Source: Chloroflexaceae bacterium (GTDB lineage: Bacteria; Chloroflexota; Chloroflexia; Chloroflexales; Chloroflexaceae). From it: 64,000 bases of DNA. Each line of letters begins with the position of its first letter. Positions within the stretch are counted from its first letter, which is position 1. Made by a program: the position numbers and the translations under genes. The stretch lies in assembly GCA_012032475.1 (NCBI GenBank), contig JAAUSY010000001.1:1-64000 (forward strand). The letters run 5' to 3'. The notes below the pieces were generated by a model. That model worked only from the letters and a program-made list of their open reading frames with translations, did not search any database and was not told where the DNA came from. Positions 26,309 through 36,138 of the stretch are shown piece by piece.

Positions 26309-27688
26309 TCAGTCCCGTTCCAGCAGAGCCACGCTCTCGATGTGCGGGGTCTGCGGAAAGAGGTCTACGGGTTGGACGCTCACCAGGTGATACCCGGCAT
26401 CGAGCAGCACCCGCACATCCCGCGCCAGAATGCCAGGGTGACACGAGACGTAGGCGAGGCGCGGCGATGGTGAGCGGGAGGCCGCGAGCGCCTGCAACAC
26501 CAGGGGGTGGCAGCCCCGGCGGGGGGGGTCGAGCACCGCCGCCGCAAAAGGCGCGGTCGGGTCCAGTTCGGGCAAGGCGCGTTCGACCAGTCCTGCCACA
26601 AAGGTCACATTGCCGATGGCGTTGTGGCGGGCGCTCCGCCGGCCATCGGCCACGGCCGCCGGGTGCTCCTCAATGGCAACCACCTCGCGCACCTCGCGTG
26701 AGAGCGGCAGCGCAAAGGTGCCTGCCCCGCTGTAGGCGTCCAGTAATCGTTCATCCGCCTGGAGGTTCAACCCGGAGCGCACCACCTGGAGCAGCACCTC
26801 GGCCTGGGCCGTGTGAGACTGAAAGAAGGTATCGGGTGAGAGCCAGAAGGTCACCCCTCCCAGGTCTTCCGGAAGCACCAGCGGTGATGCTTCCGGCTCC
26901 GGTTCTGGCGCTGATACTGGTTCCGGCTTGCCGAACGTTCTCCGGTGCCGGCTCGACGGGTGGTCCGACAGGACGCACCCGGTCAGGGCATCCGCTCGTT
27001 CCAACCAGGATTCGGCCAGTCGTTCGAGCCGGCCCGACCCGGAGAGCACGGCAATGGCGGTTCCGTGGGTGGCGCTCCCGCGCAGCGTCAGGGCGTCTAT
27101 GCGCACGCTGCGCAGGTTCTGGGGGTACTTGTGCAGGGCCTCCCGCAGGCCGGCCAGGGTGTCGTTGAGCACTGGCAGCAGCAGCGGGTCTTCGGGCATA
27201 TCCAGCACCCGGTGGGAGTTGGCGGCATAGTACCCGATGGCAAAGGTGGTTTCGTCGTTCTGGGCGTGCAGGTGAGCAATGTTGCGGTAGCCCCACGGGT
27301 GGGCCGCGGGTAGCACGGGCGCAACCGGGGCCGGCGAGATGCCGGCCAGCCGGGTCAGCTGTTCCTGCACAATGTCGTGCTTGAAGCGAAGCTGCGCGTC
27401 GTAGGCGATGTGCTGCCAGGGGATGTGGTCGGCACCGGGCAGGCGCGGCGCGACCCGTTCTTTCGCCGGGGTCAGAACCTCGATGACGCGGCCCCGCGCA
27501 TAGCCTGGTTTGCAGCTTTCAAGCGCGACCCGTACCCGTTCGCCGGGCAACCCCCCGCTGGCGAAGATGACGTATCCCTGGAAGCGTCCCACGCCGTCGC
27601 CCCCCTGGGCCATCCGTTCGACAGACAGGTCAAGGATATCTGCGGGTGAAAGGGAAGCTATGTTCGCCGTGTTCACAGTTTGCCCCAT
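26309..27688 (-). CDS. rlmD: 23S rRNA (uracil-C5)-methyltransferase, RlmD/RumA family
   Basis: A 459-residue protein. Residues ~17-75 form a TRAM RNA-binding domain (LSVERMAQGGDGVGRFQGYVIFASGGLPGERV). The C-terminal half is the SAM methyltransferase, with LLDAYSGAGTFALPLS (SAM loop), AAVLDPPRRGCHP and AYVSCHPGILARDV. Enzymes of this family make m5U in rRNA or tRNA. The usual N-terminal [4Fe-4S] cysteines are not seen: the region before WQHIAYDAQLRFK reads PGADHIP. The paralogues of this family differ in rRNA site and I cannot tell which is modified. The start overlaps the uppP stop by 16 nt. Confidence 0.85.
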   Translation of the reverse strand: MGQTVNTANIASLSPADILDLSVERMAQGGDGVGRFQGYVIFASGGLPGERVRVALESCKPGYARGRVIEVLTPAKERVAPRLPGADHIPWQHIAYDAQLRFKHDIVQEQLTRLAGISPAPVAPVLPAAHPWGYRNIAHLHAQNDETTFAIGYYAANSHRVLDMPEDPLLLPVLNDTLAGLREALHKYPQNLRSVRIDALTLRGSATHGTAIAVLSGSGRLERLAESWLERADALTGCVLSDHPSSRHRRTFGKPEPVSAPEPEPEASPLVLPEDLGGVTFWLSPDTFFQSHTAQAEVLLQVVRSGLNLQADERLLDAYSGAGTFALPLSREVREVVAIEEHPAAVADGRRSARHNAIGNVTFVAGLVERALPELDPTAPFAAAVLDPPRRGCHPLVLQALAASRSPSPRLAYVSCHPGILARDVRVLLDAGYHLVSVQPVDLFPQTPHIESVALLERD

Positions 27689-28584
27689 GCTATCAATGCG
27701 AGAATCACGATCCCCGCACCGATGCGGTAGATGCCGAAGGCCACAAAGCTGTTGGTCGCGACGTAGCGCAGCAACCAGTCAATGCTCAGCCACGCCACCA
27801 CCAGCGACACAACCATTCCGAGCAAGAGGAGACCCATATCGCCAGGGGTCAGCGACGAAAGGCTGGTCAGGAGTTCGTAGATGGTCGCGGCTCCGAGGGT
27901 GGGGATAGCGAGGTAGAACGAAAAGGCGGTGGCGGTCTGGCGGTCGAGTCCCGCCAGCATCCCCCCGATAATGGACGCTCCCGAACGGGAAACCCCCGGA
28001 ATTATTGCCAGCGTCTGCGCCAACCCGATGCCCAATGCCTGGCGCAGCGAGATGCCTTGCACCGTATGGACGGTGCTGGGGCGTTCGGGCAGGTGTTCAA
28101 CGACCAGAAAGACGATGCCGCCAAGGATCAGCGCTACGGCGATGACCGGCGGCGAAAACAGTACCGCTTTGATCCAGGAATGCAGGAGCACGCCCGTGAC
28201 AGCCGCCGGCAGGAAGGCCATGAGAATGCCAAGCCAGAAGTGGCGCGTTTCGCTCCGCACCGGGAGGGCGCGGGCCTGGGCCAGCAGGGCGCGGGCATAG
28301 AAGCCAGCAACGGCAATGACCGCGCCAAGTTGGATGAAAATCTCGAAGGTTCCTTTTTCAGTCACCTCAAAGTTCAGCAGGTTGGTCGCAATGAGCAGGT
28401 GGGCCGTCGAGGAAATGGGCAGAAATTCGGTGACCCCTTCCAGAATACCCAGTTCGAGCGCTTTCCACCAGTCCAGCCGGGCCAACCCGAACAGGGCCAG
28501 ACCGATGAGGAACAGTTCGGCCCCAACTATCGTTAGGGGGAAGGCATGCCCCTGCGTCGTTCGCTTCACGTATCGTGCTCCCAT
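27673..28584 (-). CDS. uppP: Undecaprenyl-diphosphatase UppP (BacA)
   Basis: A 303-residue polytopic membrane enzyme that recycles undecaprenyl diphosphate for cell-wall polymer synthesis and often gives bacitracin tolerance. Both signature loops are present: LEGVTEFLPISSTAHL and IIPGVSRSGASI. About eight membrane helices follow the usual order. An extended -10 (TGG TATAAT) lies only 8 nt before the ATG, so the mRNA would be nearly leaderless. It is first of a two-gene unit with rlmD. Confidence 0.95.
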   Translation of the reverse strand: MGARYVKRTTQGHAFPLTIVGAELFLIGLALFGLARLDWWKALELGILEGVTEFLPISSTAHLLIATNLLNFEVTEKGTFEIFIQLGAVIAVAGFYARALLAQARALPVRSETRHFWLGILMAFLPAAVTGVLLHSWIKAVLFSPPVIAVALILGGIVFLVVEHLPERPSTVHTVQGISLRQALGIGLAQTLAIIPGVSRSGASIIGGMLAGLDRQTATAFSFYLAIPTLGAATIYELLTSLSSLTPGDMGLLLLGMVVSLVVAWLSIDWLLRYVATNSFVAFGIYRIGAGIVILALIAWGKL

Positions 28585-28881
28585 CAGCGGAGATTATACC
28601 AGATTCGGGTGAGGACCGCATTGCGGGTTGCTCGTCTCCCGGTTGGTTCAGGAGACGGAGCGAGGGTCCATGGTCCATGGTCCTGGTCCTATCCACCTTA
28701 CTTACTTATGTCCATCTTATACTCATGCGCATACCCCGTATTCTGTACCTGTATCATGTATTGCTGGTATCAGTCATCGAATTTTCATCTTGCTCCCATA
28801 CCGCCTGGGGCCGGAGATACGGTACAATAGAAGCGAACCCATCTTGTTCCCAGGTTCCAGGAATGCTTGCATGCGGTGACG
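28585..28881. other. Intergenic region between metallophosphatase and uppP genes
   Basis: About 300 bases with no convincing gene. Contains a short direct repeat GGTCCAT at 28667-28682, AT-rich sequence, and the uppP -10 element at its left edge. Both flanking genes are on the minus strand. Confidence 0.5.
28593..28601 (-). promoter_or_regulatory. Extended -10 promoter of uppP, near-leaderless transcript
   Basis: On the minus strand TGG TATAAT occupies 28601-28593. Transcription would start at about 28586 and the ATG is at 28584. No good -35 is visible, which extended -10 promoters do not require. Confidence 0.55.
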
Positions 28882-29613
28882 CTACATCCCAAACTCAAGC
28901 CGCCGAATCAGGGCTATCGGGAGGTTGGCCGCATACATCTTTTGCTGCGTCTTCCCGATATCATATTCGACGCGGTGGAAACGTACAGTTCCGGCATCGG
29001 TGTCGAGGAAGGCATAGGCTGCGCGACTGTCGTAGTCGCGGGGTTGTCCAACACTGCCAGGGTTCAGGAAGAATCGGTCATCCGTATTCAGGTCAACCAG
29101 GGACAGGTCGCTGGAAAGAAACCGTTCGCACCGGCCGTTGGAAGTCAGGCGAAAGCCAAGCTGCACATGCGAGTGTCCAATCAGGCACACCTGGGTATCG
29201 AAGAAGGGAGCATTGGAAAGAGCCTGTTCGGGCGACATCAGGTATTCCCACACTGGCTCACGCGGACTGGCATGGGCGATGGTGAAGCGGTCGTCAATCC
29301 GCTGCATGGGCGATAGCCCTTTGAGCCAGTCCACGTATTCGGGTTTGAGTTGCTCGCGGTTCCAGATGTTGGCGGCACGAGCGTCGGGATTGAAATCGTC
29401 CAGATCCAGTTCGCCAATACAGGCCAGGTCATGGTTCCCGCTGATGGCAATGTCGGCGCGACCGAACATAGCCGTTGCGCATTCGTTTGGTTCGGGGCCA
29501 TAGCCGATGGTATCGCCCAGACACCAGAGTGCGTCGTAGCTCCCGGCTGCCGCCAGGACCGCTTCAAGGGCCGTGAAGTTTGCGTGAATGTCTGAAATCA
29601 GTAAGATTCGCAT
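28882..29613 (-). CDS. Calcineurin-like metallophosphatase (YfcE/MJ0936 type)
   Basis: A 243-residue cytoplasmic phosphoesterase. The start at 29613 places the metal-binding motif at once: MRILLISDIHANFTAL, then CLGDTIGYGP, ISGNHDLACIGE and LIGHSHVQLGF, with the final LNPGSVGQPRDYDSRAAYAFLD typical of the subfamily. An AGGAA site precedes the ATG. These enzymes act on phosphodiesters or phosphomonoesters and the natural substrate is unknown. An upstream ATG at 29751 would add 46 unrelated residues. Confidence 0.92.
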   Translation of the reverse strand: MRILLISDIHANFTALEAVLAAAGSYDALWCLGDTIGYGPEPNECATAMFGRADIAISGNHDLACIGELDLDDFNPDARAANIWNREQLKPEYVDWLKGLSPMQRIDDRFTIAHASPREPVWEYLMSPEQALSNAPFFDTQVCLIGHSHVQLGFRLTSNGRCERFLSSDLSLVDLNTDDRFFLNPGSVGQPRDYDSRAAYAFLDTDAGTVRFHRVEYDIGKTQQKMYAANLPIALIRRLEFGM

Positions 29614-29840
29614 GGAAGTTCCTATTGTAACTAACCTGGGGTGAAATACCAGTATCGAGGGACCCTTATGGTCATACCACAAAGTCATTGTCCGCACCTG
29701 GGACTCAAGCAAAACCGGGCCATCCGTTTTGCTTCGCCGACCCCCGAACACCGCTGCTTTGTCACCGGCGACGCTCAGACGATCCCGGTAGACCAGAACG
29801 ATTTTTGCTATCCCCCGACCATATTAATTGTCCATTATAC

Positions 29841-31444
29841 ATGGGTTTAGGCGTCACTTCAATGGCAGCTGAGCCGCTGGGTCCGGACTCCCTGGGGATG
29901 AGCGAACCTTCGCGGGGGCGTGGTCTGCGTGGCTGGCTCGGGTCCCTCCCGCTTCGGGACCGGCTCATCTATGGGGGGCTGATAGCCATTCTGCTCGTGA
30001 TTGTGAGTATCTATGTGGTCATGGGAATCCAGCTCTTGAACAAGGATTCGGTCGTGCAAGATGGCCCATCTCCAGTGGCCGAAGTACCAACGGCTTCCCA
30101 GGTCATGGGGACTGTTCCCATTGGGGAGACGATGCAGACCACGCAAACGGTGCAAACGGCACAGACTACGCAGACGGCACAGACGGTGCAAACGGCGCAG
30201 ACCACGCAGACGGCGCAAACGGCGCAGACCACCCAAACCGTGCAAGCGGTACAGACCACTCCCACCTTCAGTCCGTCGTCTGGTTCGTCTCCATCTCCAA
30301 CCGATACGCCCCTGGTGCCAACCTCAATCCTTACCCCCACCTCCTCATCCGGGAGCACCTCAGCGGTGCCCATCGTTCCCACTCCTTTCAACCCGTCTCT
30401 GGCAGCCATTTCCCCAACCCCGCTGCCACCAACGGATACGCCGGTCTCTCTGCCGCCACCGACCAGTATGCCGGTGGCACCGACCAGCACGCCGGTGCCG
30501 CCTCCGCCAGAGCCAACCCCAACGCCCCTCCCGCCAGCACCGACGGTCACCAGGGGGACGGCCCCTCCATTCGCGCCAACGCTCCCTCCAAAGCCACCAG
30601 CGCCTTCGCCAACGCCGCAACCCGTCACCACGCGGGAATATCTCACGCTCTATTTTGCCGATGCCACCGGTTCGATGCTGGTCCCAGTCACGCGCCTTGC
30701 CACCGTCGAATCGAAGCAGGTTGCCACGGCGGCACTGCGCGAACTGGCCGTGGGGCCGCAAGGAGACCTCCAGCAGTTGGTGCCCCCCGATATCCGTATC
30801 CTGGACATTAGCCGCCACGAGCAGACCATCAGGGTCAACTTTGACCGGCACCCAGGGAGTGACCTGAGTCTGCGCTCGATTGCCCTGACGCTGACCGAAT
30901 TCCCTGGGGTGACGGAGGTGCTGCTCCAGGCCAACGGGACAGACCTGGAGCTTGATGGGCAGCGCGGGGTGTTCCGCCGCCCGGTCATCAATGTGGATAA
31001 CCCGCAGGGGTTGCCCACCGACTATGCCAGCGGGACACGCTTTCTCCCGCTCTACTTCCTTCAGGGCAGCCACTATGTCCGTATCACCCGCCTGGTGCCA
31101 CGAACGACCGAGGTGGCTCAGGCAACCGTCCAGGAATTGCTGCCGGGCCGGGGAGCTACCGCGGTCATTTGTTCAGCCCCATTCCCGGTGGAACGAACCT
31201 TATTGAGGTGAAGAAGGGGGACAGCCAGAGCGCCGTGGTGAACCTGACCCAGGCGTTCGCCGGGGCAGAAAACCGCGAGGCGGCGCTCAATGTGCTGGTT
31301 CTTTCGCTGACCGAGCTGCGCGATACGAATGGGAGCCGCATTTTCTCTCGCGTTCGGGTGCTGGTGGAGGGGCAGAGCCTGGCGGAGTTCTGGGGGCCGG
31401 TGTATGACCGCCCGATTGAACGCCCATCTTTGAACCCGCAATAG
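29841..31444 (+). CDS. Membrane-anchored GerMN-domain protein with repeat linker; frame broken once
   Basis: About 534 residues after one repair. ATG 29841 (alternative 29862) is followed by a positively charged segment and one TM helix (LIYGGLIAILLVIVSIYVV), then a Thr/Gln/Val/Ala tandem-repeat linker (30130-30258), a long Pro/Thr/Ser-rich linker, and two GerMN domains. The first includes YLTLYFADATGSMLVPVTR and IRVNFDRHPGSDLS. The second starts TRFLPLYFLQGSHYVRITRLV. At 31154-31157 the frame breaks at a G4 run; five Gs restore GSYRGHLFSPIPGGTNLIEVKKGDSQ and the stop at 31444. GerMN proteins occur in spore germination and other envelope roles. Probably a cell-surface protein. Confidence 0.83.
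30130..30258 (+). repeat. In-frame minisatellite encoding a Thr-Gln linker
   Basis: About 14 imperfect copies of a 9-bp unit of the type ACGCAGACG/CAAACGGCG, encoding TQTVQTAQT-like repeats. It forms a flexible linker between the membrane helix and the GerMN domains and is a likely site of length variation. Confidence 0.8.
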
Positions 31445-31447
31445 CGC

Positions 31448-31480
31448 AGGGAGCAAGGAGGGAGCAAGGAGGGAGCAAGG
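31448..31480. repeat. Tandem repeat, 11 bp x 3, intergenic
   Basis: Three exact copies of AGGGAGCAAGG, beginning 4 nt after the GerMN stop codon and about 130 bp before the GH5 gene. No clear terminator hairpin is present in this gap. Confidence 0.85.
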
Positions 31481-31612
31481 AGAAAGTCCCCTCCGAGGCA
31501 GGCCCGTTTTCGCTATGATACAATACCTATGGCATAGTTATAGTTATGGATGGGGTGGTCAACCTGGACGACGAAGCATTGGATGCAGAATTTTGCCATG
31601 GAAGAGGGAAAA

Positions 31613-33898
31613 ATGATGCCTTACCGAACGATACGTCTGGCTGCGGTCCTGGTGCTGAGCCTGGGGTTGGCGCTGCTTTCGCTGCTCCCGGCGCTGCCAG
31701 CCCGCGCCGAACCGCGCTGTTTTCCCGAAGCGGCCCCCGCCATCACCCACTGCATAGATGGCCGGTTCCGAACCTACTGGGAGCAGCAGGGCGGGTTGCC
31801 GGTGTTTGGCTATCCCCTGAGCGCTCCCTACGAACGTTCCACCGAGGCCGGGCCAATCACGGTGCAGCTTTTTGAGCGGGCCCGCCTGGAACTTCACCCG
31901 AACAACCCGCCACCGTATGATGTGCAGTTGAGCCACCTGGGGCGGGAAGCACTGGCGATGCAGGGAGGGGAAGTGGCCGCGCCGCAGCCGCCGCAGCCGG
32001 GTTGTCTCTTCTTTGCCCAGACCGGCCAGAATATCTGCTCGCCCTTCCTGGAAGCCTGGCGCAGCTTCGGGATTGAACTGGGCGACGCTGGCGTGAGTGA
32101 ACAGGAAAGCCTGACGCTGTTCGGGTTGCCGCTCACCCCGGCCCGGCCCGAAACCCTTTCCAACGGGCAGACGGCTACCGTGCAGTGGTTCGAACGGGCA
32201 CGGTTTGAAGACCACGGAGACCACGGGGTGCTTTTTGGATTGTTGGGGCGCGAAGTGGCCGGAGATGTTGACGCGCCGGCTCCCGCCTGGAACAACCCCC
32301 AGGGCGACCCCCAGGAGCCGGGCGGCTTCATCGAGGTGTCTGGCTCCAACCTCACCCGCCTGGGGCAGGTGGTGCGGCTGAAGGGCGTGAACTACTACCC
32401 GCAGTGGCGGCCCTGGGGCGAGATGTGGGACAAGTGGGACGGCACCCAGATGGAGCGAGAATTGCGGCTGGCCCACGACCACCTTGGCGTCAATGCGGTA
32501 CGCATCTTGCTGCCCTATGGCGTCTCTGGCGATGGCAAGGTTGACAATAAGATTATCCGGCGGCTGCGGGAAATCTGTGATATTGCAGGACGCCTGGATA
32601 TGCGCCTGATCGTATCTCTGTTCGATTTTTACAATACCTTCGCGCCGCCCGGCAGCGCTACCGAACAGGACAACTTCGAATACCTCCGCACCCTGCTCGG
32701 CAATTTCGCTGGCGACGACCGTATCATGGCCTGGGATGTCCACAACGAACCCGACCACTACGAGAAATGGCAGCAGGGAGATGCGGACGATGTGCTGATG
32801 TGGCTTGGCCGGATGGCCGATGAGATTCACCGCCTTGCGCCCAACCACCTGGTGACGGTGGGGATGGGGCAGTACCAGAACCTCTGGCAGATGGGGCCGG
32901 ATGGGCGGCGGGTGATTGACTACAGCGATATCGTGAGCGTGCATATCTACAACCCACCCGACACGGCCCGCCAGCTTGGAGAACTGGCGGCGCGAACCTC
33001 GAAGCCTATCATCCTGGAGGAATTTGGCTGGCCGAGTGGCCCGCCCTGTTCCTACCCGACCTATAACGAAGCCTCCCAGGAGCAGGTCTACCAGCAGATG
33101 TTGTCGGCTGCGGAGGGGCGGGTGCAGGGGATTTTCGCCTGGACCCTGCGCGATTTTGATGCCGGGCCGACGACGCGGTGGGACACTCGCGAGGAGTATT
33201 ACGGCCTGGTGCGACCGGATGATAGCCTGAAGCCGGCGGCCTTTGTCTTTCGGACCTACCTGGCTGCGCCGCTCCCAAGCCAGACACGGGTTGCGTATGA
33301 GCCATATCCAAGCAACATCCGGGACCTGAAAGGCTCCGCCGCGCCAGAACTGGTTGATGCCAGCGGACACTATGTCAAAAGCTGGTTCCGCCGCGCCTGG
33401 GAAAACTTCGGCGGACGGGGCAGCCTGGGGTTGCCGCTGAGCGAAGCGTTTGTGCGCCCGGAAGATGGGCGGGTGGTGCAGTATTTCGAGGCAGCAGTGC
33501 TTGAACTGAACGATGAGGCGACTGAGGAGCCGGGTTTCTACGAGCTTCCCATTCACGAGCAGATTGTGCGGGCCGTTCAGACGATGTCCCTGGGGCGAGC
33601 CTACACGGAAGGGCGCACCTTTGCTCCGCCAGAGTCTGCCCCTCCGGACGCACGTTACTTCCCTGAGACGGGCTACAGCGTGAAGGGGACGTTCTGGTCG
33701 GCCTATGAAAACCTGCTTGGCCCCTGGCGCTTCGAGGCCGCGCTCTCCAACGAATTCGTTGAGGAAGTCAATGGTACGCCTATCACGGTGCAGTATTTTG
33801 AAAAGGGCCGCCTGGAGATGAACCCCTCGTACAACCTGGTTATTCCGGGGCAGATGGGGCGGAAGGCCTGGGAAGATCGCTGCCTTTCGGTGCAGTGA
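31613..33898 (+). CDS. Secreted GH5-like glycoside hydrolase with flanking wall-associated repeats
   Basis: A 761-residue exported enzyme. ATG 31613 (or 31616) follows GAGGGA; an N-terminal signal peptide LAAVLVLSLGLALLSLLPALPARA ends near residue 30. Residues ~35-230 hold two FGYPLS/FGLPLT-type repeats. Residues ~245-560 form a (beta/alpha)8 GH5-like domain with acid/base Glu in WDVHNEPDH (~residue 379) and nucleophile Glu in ILEEFGW (~468). Two further repeats of the same type follow (GSLGLPLSEAF and FEAALSNEF). GH5 enzymes cut beta-mannans, cellulose and related polymers; the substrate is not evident. The last 59 bp overlap the convergent antiporter gene. Confidence 0.87.
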   Translation: MMPYRTIRLAAVLVLSLGLALLSLLPALPARAEPRCFPEAAPAITHCIDGRFRTYWEQQGGLPVFGYPLSAPYERSTEAGPITVQLFERARLELHPNNPPPYDVQLSHLGREALAMQGGEVAAPQPPQPGCLFFAQTGQNICSPFLEAWRSFGIELGDAGVSEQESLTLFGLPLTPARPETLSNGQTATVQWFERARFEDHGDHGVLFGLLGREVAGDVDAPAPAWNNPQGDPQEPGGFIEVSGSNLTRLGQVVRLKGVNYYPQWRPWGEMWDKWDGTQMERELRLAHDHLGVNAVRILLPYGVSGDGKVDNKIIRRLREICDIAGRLDMRLIVSLFDFYNTFAPPGSATEQDNFEYLRTLLGNFAGDDRIMAWDVHNEPDHYEKWQQGDADDVLMWLGRMADEIHRLAPNHLVTVGMGQYQNLWQMGPDGRRVIDYSDIVSVHIYNPPDTARQLGELAARTSKPIILEEFGWPSGPPCSYPTYNEASQEQVYQQMLSAAEGRVQGIFAWTLRDFDAGPTTRWDTREEYYGLVRPDDSLKPAAFVFRTYLAAPLPSQTRVAYEPYPSNIRDLKGSAAPELVDASGHYVKSWFRRAWENFGGRGSLGLPLSEAFVRPEDGRVVQYFEAAVLELNDEATEEPGFYELPIHEQIVRAVQTMSLGRAYTEGRTFAPPESAPPDARYFPETGYSVKGTFWSAYENLLGPWRFEAALSNEFVEEVNGTPITVQYFEKGRLEMNPSYNLVIPGQMGRKAWEDRCLSVQ

Positions 33899-35917
33899 GG
33901 GGCGGATCGGCACCAGCGCGGCGGTCAGCGCCATCACCATCATCCAGAAGCGACCGGAGGGCCGCCCGCTGTGCTCCGGTGCCAAGCACGGCCAGCATCT
34001 CCCCGGCCTCCAGGACATGGTCCGGGCCGGGGTTGGGCACCATCGTGCTGTTCCGCAAGGTCGCCACAATGAAGGCACCGGTGCGTTTTCGCACGGCCAT
34101 TACCCCGATGGTCTGCCCATCCACAACGCTCCGAGAAGGGACCGTCATCCACTCGATTTCAAGCGAGCGGTTGGCGTGTTTCAGGTTCCGCAAGAGTTCC
34201 ATACTGCGTCCCGACGTGGTATGAGCACAGATGGGGGCATAGAGTTCGCTGTGGACGGCATCGCTGAAGCGCTGGATATCGGTGGGTGAAACCTGGAAGT
34301 GGATGAGCACCTGGCGCATCATCTCCAGCCCGGCTTCGAATTCTGGCTGCACGATCCCATGGACCCCCAGGTCCCGCAGTTCGTTGAGCTGTTCCAGGCA
34401 CCCGGCCCGCGTCACAATGAAAAGGCGGGGGTTCAGTTGGAGTGACCGGGTGGCAACCAGTTGAATCCCGACCGGGTCAGCCACGGTGATGAGCAGCAGG
34501 CGAGCTTGCCGCACCCCGGCGGCCTCCAGCATCATTTCGCTCGTGGCATCGCCAAAGATGATGGGGTGTCCGGCAGCTTTGCCCTGCTCCATTATGCGGT
34601 GGTTCAGTTCGATAATCACAAAGCGCAGCCCCACCCGCTGCAACACCTCCGTGGCGGCGCTGCCAATTCGCCCGTAGCCCACCACGACCACATGGTCGTG
34701 CAGGTCTCCCTGGGGCAGGTTGAAGGTGCTGAGCGGCTCCCGCGGGGCGTAGCGCTGCAAGAAGCGATGCAGCGGGACGCGGCCCGCGAGAGAAATGGCG
34801 TCAGTATCATCGTGACGATGGTCGTGGTCAGCACCAGGGCGTAGAGGTCGTCCGAGATGGTCGGCGGCTCCAGCGAGACGCCGACTCGCGCCAGTACAAA
34901 CGAAAACTCACCGACCTGGCACAATCCCAGGCCAATAATAAACGGGGCACTATTGCCATAGCCGAAGAGCCGGGCAATCGTGCCGAAGATCAGGCTCTTG
35001 CTGATGATGACCAGCGCCACCGTCGCGGCTACCAACCCCAGGTGGTTGAGGAGAAACTCCGGGTCGAACAGCATGCCCACGGAGGCAAAGAAGAGTAACC
35101 CGAAGACATCGCGGAGGGGGATGACGTCGCTCAAGGCCTGGTGGCTGTAGTCGGACTCGCTCAGGACCATTCCTGCCACAAATGCCCCGAACGCAAACGA
35201 GAGACCCGCAAGGTAGGTGGCGTAGCCGATGCCCACCCCGATGGCGACGACCGAGAGCAGAAACAGTTCCCGCGAATTCCAACTGACGACCAGCCGAAGC
35301 AACCGCGGCATCACCCGCGTGCCAACGATAATCATTGCAGCGAGAAACAGCGCGGCTTTGGCCGCGGCGAAGACCAGTTCGAGCAGCAGGTTGCTGCCCT
35401 GGGGGTTGCTGAGCATCGGCAGCATAATCATCATCGGCACCACTGCCAGGTCTTGCATAATCAGCATGCCTATCATCACACGGCTTGCCAGAGTGCCGAG
35501 CACTCCCCGCGCCATCAGCGTCTTGAGGATGACCATGGTGCTGGAAAGGGAGATGAGCGACCCGAACCAGAGCGACTCGCGGAGGTTCCAGCCAAACAGG
35601 TAATATCCGACCATTGAGCCAAAGGCGATGGTCACCAGAATCTGGATGGGTGCGCCAATCAGGGCAACCTGGCGCACCGGCTGAAGCTCCTTGAGCGAAA
35701 ATTCCAACCCGAGCGCAAACAGCAGCAGCGCCACGCCAATCTCCGACAGCAGTTCGATTTCATGCACATTGCCAATGAGCGGGCCGGGGGTGTGGGGGCC
35801 AACCAGGATGCCCGCCAGAATATAGCCGAGCAGGAGCGGCTGCCCCAGGCGGTGCGCAATCAAGCCGCCAATCATGGCCGCAACCAGAATGATCGCAATA
35901 TCCGCAGCAATACCCAA
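33840..35917 (-). CDS. Kef-type K+/H+ antiporter with TrkA-N and TrkA-C domains; frame broken once
   Basis: A ~692-residue CPA2 antiporter after one repair. Residues ~1-385 form the Na+/H+ exchanger domain with 12-13 helices ([40 protein letters not shown]). The frame then breaks at a 3-base run (34783-34785); one more base gives [23 protein letters not shown] TrkA-N domain follows ([19 protein letters not shown], the NAD-binding Rossmann motif) and then TrkA-C ([20 protein letters not shown]). I set the start at TTG 35917 because AGGAGG sits 6 nt upstream; a GTG at 35932 would place that site inside the gene. Two small genes lie upstream in the same orientation. Confidence 0.85.
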
Positions 35918-35928
35918 AAGACCCCTCC

Positions 35929-36138
35929 TCACCCAAAATCCGAATCGCTGCCTCCGTCGCCCCCGTCGCCTCCATCGCTCCAGTCTGAGTCGCCATCGCT
36001 GCTACTGCCACTGTCGCTGTCGGTCTGGGGCCGTTGCTGCCGCAGGGCCTCTTCCTGCTCCAGGGTCATCACCTCCGGCGGCCAGATGATGCTGCCCATC
36101 AGCATTCCGGCCCCCAGACCGGCCAGAATCAGACCCAC
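35929..36138 (-). CDS. Small membrane protein with Ser/Asp/Gly tail
   Basis: A 69-residue protein from GTG 36138, 4 nt after GGAGG; an ATG at 36189 has no such site. Residues ~1-20 form a hydrophobic segment ([18 protein letters not shown]). A charged helix with [12 protein letters not shown] follows, and the last 32 residues are Ser/Asp/Gly repeats ([19 protein letters not shown]). It overlaps the 98-residue gene by 10 nt and ends 11 nt before the antiporter start. No family recognised. The acidic tail might bind cations at the membrane surface. Confidence 0.6.
   Translation of the reverse strand: MGLILAGLGAGMLMGSIIWPPEVMTLEQEEALRQQRPQTDSDSGSSSDGDSDWSDGGDGGDGGSDSDFG

Noticed and set aside
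31559-34078. An 839-codon open frame on the minus strand
   Set aside because: It lies antisense to the GH5 gene, whose signal peptide, catalytic Glu residues and repeats are clear. Long antisense frames are expected at this GC content.
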